Assembly (NCBI GenBank): GCA_025356765.1
Contig: JANXRO010000084.1
Span: 1-10,317, forward strand
Source of the DNA: Hyphomicrobiales bacterium
GTDB taxonomy: Bacteria > Pseudomonadota > Alphaproteobacteria > Rhizobiales > Aestuariivirgaceae
Reading direction: 5' to 3'
DNA: 10,317 bases
Shown: in pieces, positions 6,723-10,317 of the stretch
Layout: the number at the start of each line of letters is the position of its first letter
Numbering within the stretch: the stretch's first letter is position 1
Position numbers and translations under genes: made by a program
Notes under the pieces: generated by a model
The model's input: only the letters and a program-made list of their open reading frames with translations
Told to the model about the DNA's origin: nothing
Databases searched by the model: none

Positions 6723-8813
6723 GTGATGATTTCAAGACGTGGTTTGATTCAAGGCTTGCTCGGCGCATCGTTTTTGGCATTGGTTCCAATGACTTTGGCG
6801 CAGCAGGCTTTTGCAGTGCCATCAAACCTGGCCGTTGAAGCGGTAAAAAAAGCGCTTGGCGGAGATTTTGTAAATGCGGGCGTTTTGGCAAACCAGTCCG
6901 GAGATCAAGCTGCGATTAAACTGGTTGAGCTTATTTATCTGCGTGATCATGGGCCAGAGGCGGGATATCCGCGCATATTGGCGTTTCTCAATGCAGCACC
7001 CGGTTGGCCCTTAACCGAGACAATTTTGAAACGCGCCGAACAAGCACTTTATGAGAATGCCGAAGCGCCAGCCGTGGTGAGCGGCCATTTCGCTACACGC
7101 AAACCCCTCACCGCTTTTGGTGCCTTGGCCTTGGCGCGTGCTGGCTATGCCACGGGGGATGCAGCTTCTGGCAAAAAGTGGCTGCGCAATGCGTGGGGCG
7201 ATGATCGTTTGGATGCGTCCTTGGAAAGCAAGGTGAGCGCAGAATTTGGTTCAAAGCTTTCTACTGAAGATCATAAATATCGGTTGTGGCGTCTGATATT
7301 GGCGCAAGAATCAAATGCGGCCATTCGGCAATCCAAGCGCCTTTCGGGCGATCATCAAGCCGCTGCAAAAGTGGCCCAAAGCCTTATTCAATTTAATGGC
7401 GGCGCTGATAAAAAGTTTAATGCGCTTTCAACCGCGATGCGCAACCAGCCTGCCATGCTTTATGTTTTGGCACGGTTTCATCGCAAGAACGAAGATTATG
7501 GGAAGGCCCGCACAATCTTGGCTTCCATGCCCGGCGATGCCAATGTTATGATAGACGCCAGTGCGTGGTTTGAAGAACGTCGCACAATTGTTAGGCGCTC
7601 CGTTGGCCCCAACAATCAGCCGTATTGGAAAGCCGCTTATACCATCGCCAAAAACCATGGCCTAAGCAGCGGTGACTTTGCTGTTGAAGGCGAATTTTTG
7701 GCGGGCTGGGTGGCATTGCGTTATTTGAAAGACGCAGATGCTGCGATGGGCCATTTCAACAAATTGCAAAAACTTGCTCCCACTGGAACAGAAAAGGCCC
7801 GTGCTGCTTATTGGATTGGGCGCACACAGTTGGCTGGCGGAAATGGCGCGGCTGCAAAGGCTTCATTCAAAGTTGCGGCACAACATTCAACTGTTTATTA
7901 TGGCCAGTTGGCGCGTGAACAGTTGGGCTTGGGCAAACAACCTGAAGATATTAACAATGGCCATGCCTCACAAGCTGCACAAAGCGCAGTTGAAAAAGAT
8001 GAAGTCGTTCGCGCCTTCAGGATTATGTCTGAAGCTGGCACAAAAAATCAGCTTAATATTTTCATTTGGTCTTTGGCCAATCGCTTTGACGATGTTGACA
8101 GTTTGAATGCTGTTGCATCCATCATTCAAAACGTGGCGGGCACAAGTTGGGCATTGAGATTTGCCAAGGCTGCTGGCATGCGCGGCGTCGATCTGGATGC
8201 ATGGTCTTACCCCATTTATGGCCTGCCCAATTGGCAACAGGTGGGCAAGCCCATTGAAAAATCTCTGGTGTTTGCGCTTTCACGGCAAGAAAGCGAATTT
8301 GATCCCAACGCAGGAAGCAGCGTAGGCGCGCAAGGCTTGATGCAATTAATGCCGGGCACAGCCAAAATTGTTGCCAAGCAATATCGTATTGGATATTCGG
8401 CGGGCAAATTAAAGAACCCGGCCTATAATGTGCAACTGGGTGCGGCCCATTTGGCTGATCTGGTAGACACGTTCAACGGCTCTTACATCCTCACATTGGC
8501 TGCCTATAACGCGGGGCCACGGCGTTCACGTGAATGGCTGCAAGCGTTTGGCGATCCACGCGGCGGACAAGTTGATGCTGTTGATTGGGTTGAATGTATT
8601 CCCTTCAACGAGACACGCCAATATGTACAAAAAGTGATGCAGAATGTGCATGTTTATCGTTCGCGTTTGGCACCTGATACTGTGCGCCCGATGACGGCTG
8701 ATTTAAAGCGCGGACAACCTGAAGATATCAACGTGGGCAGCACATCAAGCATTGCACCCGTGACCGAATGTAAATCGGGTTCGATGCAGGCGCTGATCAG
8801 CAAGTGCGGGTAA
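6723..8813 (+). CDS. Soluble lytic murein transglycosylase, Slt type
   Basis: A periplasmic enzyme that cleaves the MurNAc-GlcNAc bond of peptidoglycan, leaving 1,6-anhydroMurNAc. It has 696 residues from the GTG at 6723; the ATG at 6726 is an equally likely start. The N-terminus MMISRRGLIQGLLGASF is a signal peptide with a twin-arginine-like SRRGLI motif, cleaved probably after QAFA (31). Residues about 35-490 are alpha-helical repeats, as in the Slt70 superhelix. The catalytic SLT domain is about 500-650: SRQESEFDP with catalytic Glu523, GLMQLMPGTA (538-547), AAYNAGPRRS (593-602) and FNETRQYV (628-635). The C-terminal tail has two cysteines (683 and 695) that could pair. Ribosome binding is weak (GAAAG about 13 bases upstream of the ATG). 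It is transcribed alone and ends at a strong terminator. Confidence 0.93.
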   Translation: MMISRRGLIQGLLGASFLALVPMTLAQQAFAVPSNLAVEAVKKALGGDFVNAGVLANQSGDQAAIKLVELIYLRDHGPEAGYPRILAFLNAAPGWPLTETILKRAEQALYENAEAPAVVSGHFATRKPLTAFGALALARAGYATGDAASGKKWLRNAWGDDRLDASLESKVSAEFGSKLSTEDHKYRLWRLILAQESNAAIRQSKRLSGDHQAAAKVAQSLIQFNGGADKKFNALSTAMRNQPAMLYVLARFHRKNEDYGKARTILASMPGDANVMIDASAWFEERRTIVRRSVGPNNQPYWKAAYTIAKNHGLSSGDFAVEGEFLAGWVALRYLKDADAAMGHFNKLQKLAPTGTEKARAAYWIGRTQLAGGNGAAAKASFKVAAQHSTVYYGQLAREQLGLGKQPEDINNGHASQAAQSAVEKDEVVRAFRIMSEAGTKNQLNIFIWSLANRFDDVDSLNAVASIIQNVAGTSWALRFAKAAGMRGVDLDAWSYPIYGLPNWQQVGKPIEKSLVFALSRQESEFDPNAGSSVGAQGLMQLMPGTAKIVAKQYRIGYSAGKLKNPAYNVQLGAAHLADLVDTFNGSYILTLAAYNAGPRRSREWLQAFGDPRGGQVDAVDWVECIPFNETRQYVQKVMQNVHVYRSRLAPDTVRPMTADLKRGQPEDINVGSTSSIAPVTECKSGSMQALISKCG

Positions 8814-8819
8814 AAATAA

Positions 8820-8845
8820 GGCCCGCGACTGTTGCGGGCCTTTTC
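8820..8845. terminator. Bidirectional Rho-independent terminator
   Basis: GGCCCGC (8820-8826) and GCGGGCC (8834-8840) form a perfect seven-pair G+C-rich stem with a seven-base loop. TTTTC follows on the plus strand and TTATTTTTA on the minus strand. It lies between the convergent stops of the lytic transglycosylase gene (8813) and the helix-hairpin-helix gene (8864), so it can end both transcripts. Confidence 0.9.
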
Positions 8846-8863
8846 AATTTGATGCGCACAATA

Positions 8864-9427
8864 TTATTTGCGGGTGCGGCTGCCTGAAAGGGTTTCGCCT
8901 TTTGTGTTTTTCATTCCGCCTGTGCCATATTCGCGCTTGAATTCAGCCTCTTTGCCAGTGGCCAAAAGATCTGCTTGGCGGATCCATTCTTCACGCGCAA
9001 TGCGGCCATTAAAGCGCAGGTGATCATCCACCCAAGCCACTTGTGCTGGTGTCCAAGCTGCAATTTGGTCGAAATGGAAAAAGCCTAAGTTGTGCAAAAT
9101 GCCTTCGTTTTTCGGGCCTATGCCGCTGATGCGTTGCAAATCATCGGCCTTGCCGCCACGGGCCTTGTCGATGCCTTTTGGTCGTTCCATTTTGCCGGTT
9201 TCCATCACCGATGCCGCAACAGCTGGAGTTGGCACCACAACGGGGCGTGCAACCATGGGGGCAGGAATGGGAACAGGTTTGGCGATTGGCTTTGCCACAA
9301 CAGGTGCCATTGCCGGTTGTGCGGCGGGTTCAGCGACAAAAAGATTGCGCGCAGCCCAACCCAGCAGACAGCCAAGAAAATATACAAACAGCATCCAGAA
9401 TGCCAGTTCAATGAGAAGATGTGTCAT
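8864..9427 (-). CDS. Membrane-anchored helix-hairpin-helix protein (NuoE-tail-like domain), function unknown
   Basis: A 187-residue protein with one N-terminal membrane segment (about 5-25, IELAFWMLFVYFLGCLLGWA), a Pro/Ala/Val-rich linker (33-72), and a compact C-terminal domain (about 92-158). That domain begins GGKADDLQRISGIGPKNE, continues LGFFHFDQIAAWTPAQVAWV, and ends with a basic helix. It resembles the domain fused to the C-terminus of NuoE in many rhizobia and listed as a predicted flap-endonuclease-like helix-hairpin-helix protein. ISGIGPK is the hairpin, which in other families contacts the DNA or RNA backbone. Arg27 just after the membrane segment suggests the C-terminal domain is cytoplasmic. 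The ATG at 9427 has AAAGGG about ten bases upstream, partly within the stop of the preceding small gene, 14 nt away. Nuclease activity is not shown by any visible catalytic motif. Confidence 0.88.
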   Translation of the reverse strand: MTHLLIELAFWMLFVYFLGCLLGWAARNLFVAEPAAQPAMAPVVAKPIAKPVPIPAPMVARPVVVPTPAVAASVMETGKMERPKGIDKARGGKADDLQRISGIGPKNEGILHNLGFFHFDQIAAWTPAQVAWVDDHLRFNGRIAREEWIRQADLLATGKEAEFKREYGTGGMKNTKGETLSGSRTRK

Positions 9428-9441
9428 GGTGCCATTGCCCT

Positions 9442-9573
9442 TTAATTGATGCGTTTTTCAGATGAGTTATAAGTAAAACCCACCCAAGCGCCGATTGCAA
9501 AAGCAACCAGAAGCCAGAACCAATTGTGCTGAACCAAAATCCAGCTGTCATGCCAATTGAAAATTTCGTTCAT
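9442..9573 (-). CDS. Small single-pass membrane protein, 43 residues, unknown
   Basis: A short gene that fills the gap between the OmpA-domain and helix-hairpin-helix genes. It starts MNEIFNWHDSWILV and ends NSSEKRIN, with a hydrophobic segment at about residues 17-34 (NWFWLLVAFAIGAWVGF) rich in Trp. A strong ribosome binding site (AAGGGGA, six to seven bases from the ATG) overlaps the TAA of the OmpA gene, ten nt away, and its own stop is 14 nt before the next start. Acidic residues precede the membrane segment and Lys/Arg follow it, which suggests the N-terminus faces the periplasm and the C-terminus the cytoplasm. The family is not recognised. It was judged real from its placement, ribosome binding site and membrane-like composition. 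Confidence 0.75.
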   Translation of the reverse strand: MNEIFNWHDSWILVQHNWFWLLVAFAIGAWVGFTYNSSEKRIN

Positions 9574-9583
9574 GTGGTTCCCC

Positions 9584-10317
9584 TTATTTCATCACTGTGA
9601 ATTCAACACGGCGGTTTTTGGCGCGTGCGTCGGCAGACCGTGCCGGATCAAGCGGCTTGTCTTTGCTGAAACCAATGCCGTTCAAACGGGCCTTATCAAT
9701 GCCGGCTTTGACCAAAGCATCAATAACAGTTTTGGCGCGGCGTTCGCTCAGGCCTTGGTTGAAGGCCTCAGAGCCATAATAATCGGCATGTCCTGCTACT
9801 TGCATTTTGATGGCCATGCAACGCGGGTCTTTCAACAATGCTGCATATTGATTGACGGCCATATCAAACGGCGTCTTCAGACCATCACGGTTAAATTCAA
9901 AGCGCACGGGGAACACGGCTGAAATTCTGGCCAAGGTTCCTACACAATCATAAGCCTCAGAAGCAGGCGGCGCTGGCGGTGGCGCGGCAACTTTGACTGT
10001 CAGTTCGCCTTTGGTTGTATCGACAACACCCTTGCCATCTGCGCCAATGGCGGTGGCAATCACGTCATAGCTGCCATTGACCACAGGGGCCTTTGGTTTC
10101 AACGTCCAGTTGCCGCTGGCGTCCGAGAGCAAATCAAAGTCTTTGCCCAATTTGTGGGTTACGCCGTCAAGTTCAACCGTCAGGCCTTTCGCATCGCCTG
10201 CAGGCCACGTGCCTTTGTTGGTTGGATGATCAGAATCAGATGCGCTTGCAACAACGGTTGGTGCTGGCACAGGTGCAACCAAAACTGGCGTAGCTGCCGC
10301 TGCTGGTTTTGGTGCTG
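9584..10317 (-). CDS. OmpA-family protein with Ig-like module, 5' end outside the window
   Basis: An envelope protein that should link the outer membrane or periplasm to peptidoglycan. The frame stays open to the right edge through a Pro/Ala/Lys-rich stretch, and the only nearby start codon at 10282 is a TTG inside that stretch, so the gene begins beyond the window. Counting from that TTG: Ala/Pro linker; an Ig-like module at about 15-98 (GTWPAGDAKGLTVELDG, DASGNWTLKP, NGSYDVIATA), a repeat type seen in alphaproteobacterial OmpA proteins; a proline hinge (101-107); the OmpA C-terminal domain at about 113-232 with FEFNRDG, GHADYYGSEAFNQGLSERRA (164-183) and NRRVEF. Asp167 and Arg182, 15 residues apart, correspond to the pair that holds the diaminopimelate of peptidoglycan. 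Cys113 and Cys155 may form a disulfide. It is the first visible gene of the three-gene cluster. Confidence 0.93.
   Translation of the reverse strand, partial: APKPAAAATPVLVAPVPAPTVVASASDSDHPTNKGTWPAGDAKGLTVELDGVTHKLGKDFDLLSDASGNWTLKPKAPVVNGSYDVIATAIGADGKGVVDTTKGELTVKVAAPPPAPPASEAYDCVGTLARISAVFPVRFEFNRDGLKTPFDMAVNQYAALLKDPRCMAIKMQVAGHADYYGSEAFNQGLSERRAKTVIDALVKAGIDKARLNGIGFSKDKPLDPARSADARAKNRRVEFTVMK

Noticed and set aside
9090..9449. Overlapping plus-strand open frames opposite the helix-hairpin-helix gene
   Set aside because: Several frames are open at once because the opposite strand encodes a Pro/Ala-rich linker; none has a domain, a ribosome binding site or plausible composition.
10280..10282. 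TTG as the start of the OmpA-domain gene
   Set aside because: It sits inside a Pro/Ala/Lys-rich linker that continues in frame to the window edge, with no signal peptide after it and no ribosome binding site.
1..10317. Mobile elements, CRISPR arrays, tRNA or phage genes
   Set aside because: No terminal inverted repeats, transposase or integrase motifs, regularly spaced repeats or cloverleaf sequences were found; composition looks uniform and genes are mostly housekeeping or envelope.

Overview
This window looks like an ordinary chromosomal segment of an alphaproteobacterium, probably Hyphomicrobiales-like. The evidence is protein similarity recalled by eye: a CbiG-CobJ cobalamin protein; dapA-smpB next to a divergent lytic transglycosylase gene, an arrangement familiar from rhizobia; an OmpA protein with an Ig-like module; and a helix-hairpin-helix domain like the C-terminal tail of rhizobial NuoE. 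Base composition is moderate (about half G+C by eye) and looks even throughout. I see no insertion sequence, phage gene, tRNA, rRNA or CRISPR array.

Layout. (1) 1-2377, plus strand: the 3' end of a cobalamin operon, with a 5'-truncated cbiG-cobJ fusion overlapping cobM by the four bases ATGA. (2) 2378-2439: convergent intergenic space with a hairpin terminator. (3) 2440-6563, minus strand, transcribed right to left: dapA, smpB and folK are packed with spacings of +1 and -1 nt. They are followed by a YkuD L,D-transpeptidase that has its own promoter candidate, then a lipoprotein with two LysM domains and a degenerate LytM domain. (4) 6564-6725: a divergent intergenic region. (5) 6723/6726-8813, plus strand: an exported Slt-type lytic transglycosylase ending at a strong bidirectional terminator (8820-8845). 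(6) 8864-10317, minus strand: a tight cluster of an OmpA-domain protein (runs off the right edge), a 43-residue membrane protein at 9442-9573, and a membrane-anchored helix-hairpin-helix protein.

How the genes relate. Apart from the cobalamin genes, smpB and folK, the region is dominated by the cell envelope, with diaminopimelate as a recurring theme. DapA starts the lysine/meso-diaminopimelate branch, the L,D-transpeptidase uses peptides carrying that residue, the OmpA domain has the residues that bind it, Slt cuts glycan strands, and the LytM lipoprotein probably activates an amidase rather than cutting peptidoglycan itself. A perfect TTAA-N7-TTAA motif (CtrA-like) lies just upstream of the transpeptidase gene, which hints at cell-cycle control.

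No clearly new large system is visible. The least explained piece is the right-hand cluster, particularly the 43-residue membrane protein and the membrane-anchored helix-hairpin-helix protein beside OmpA. Several start codons were reassigned from sequence evidence: dapA to a GTG at 6563, folK to 5186, and the transpeptidase to 4654.
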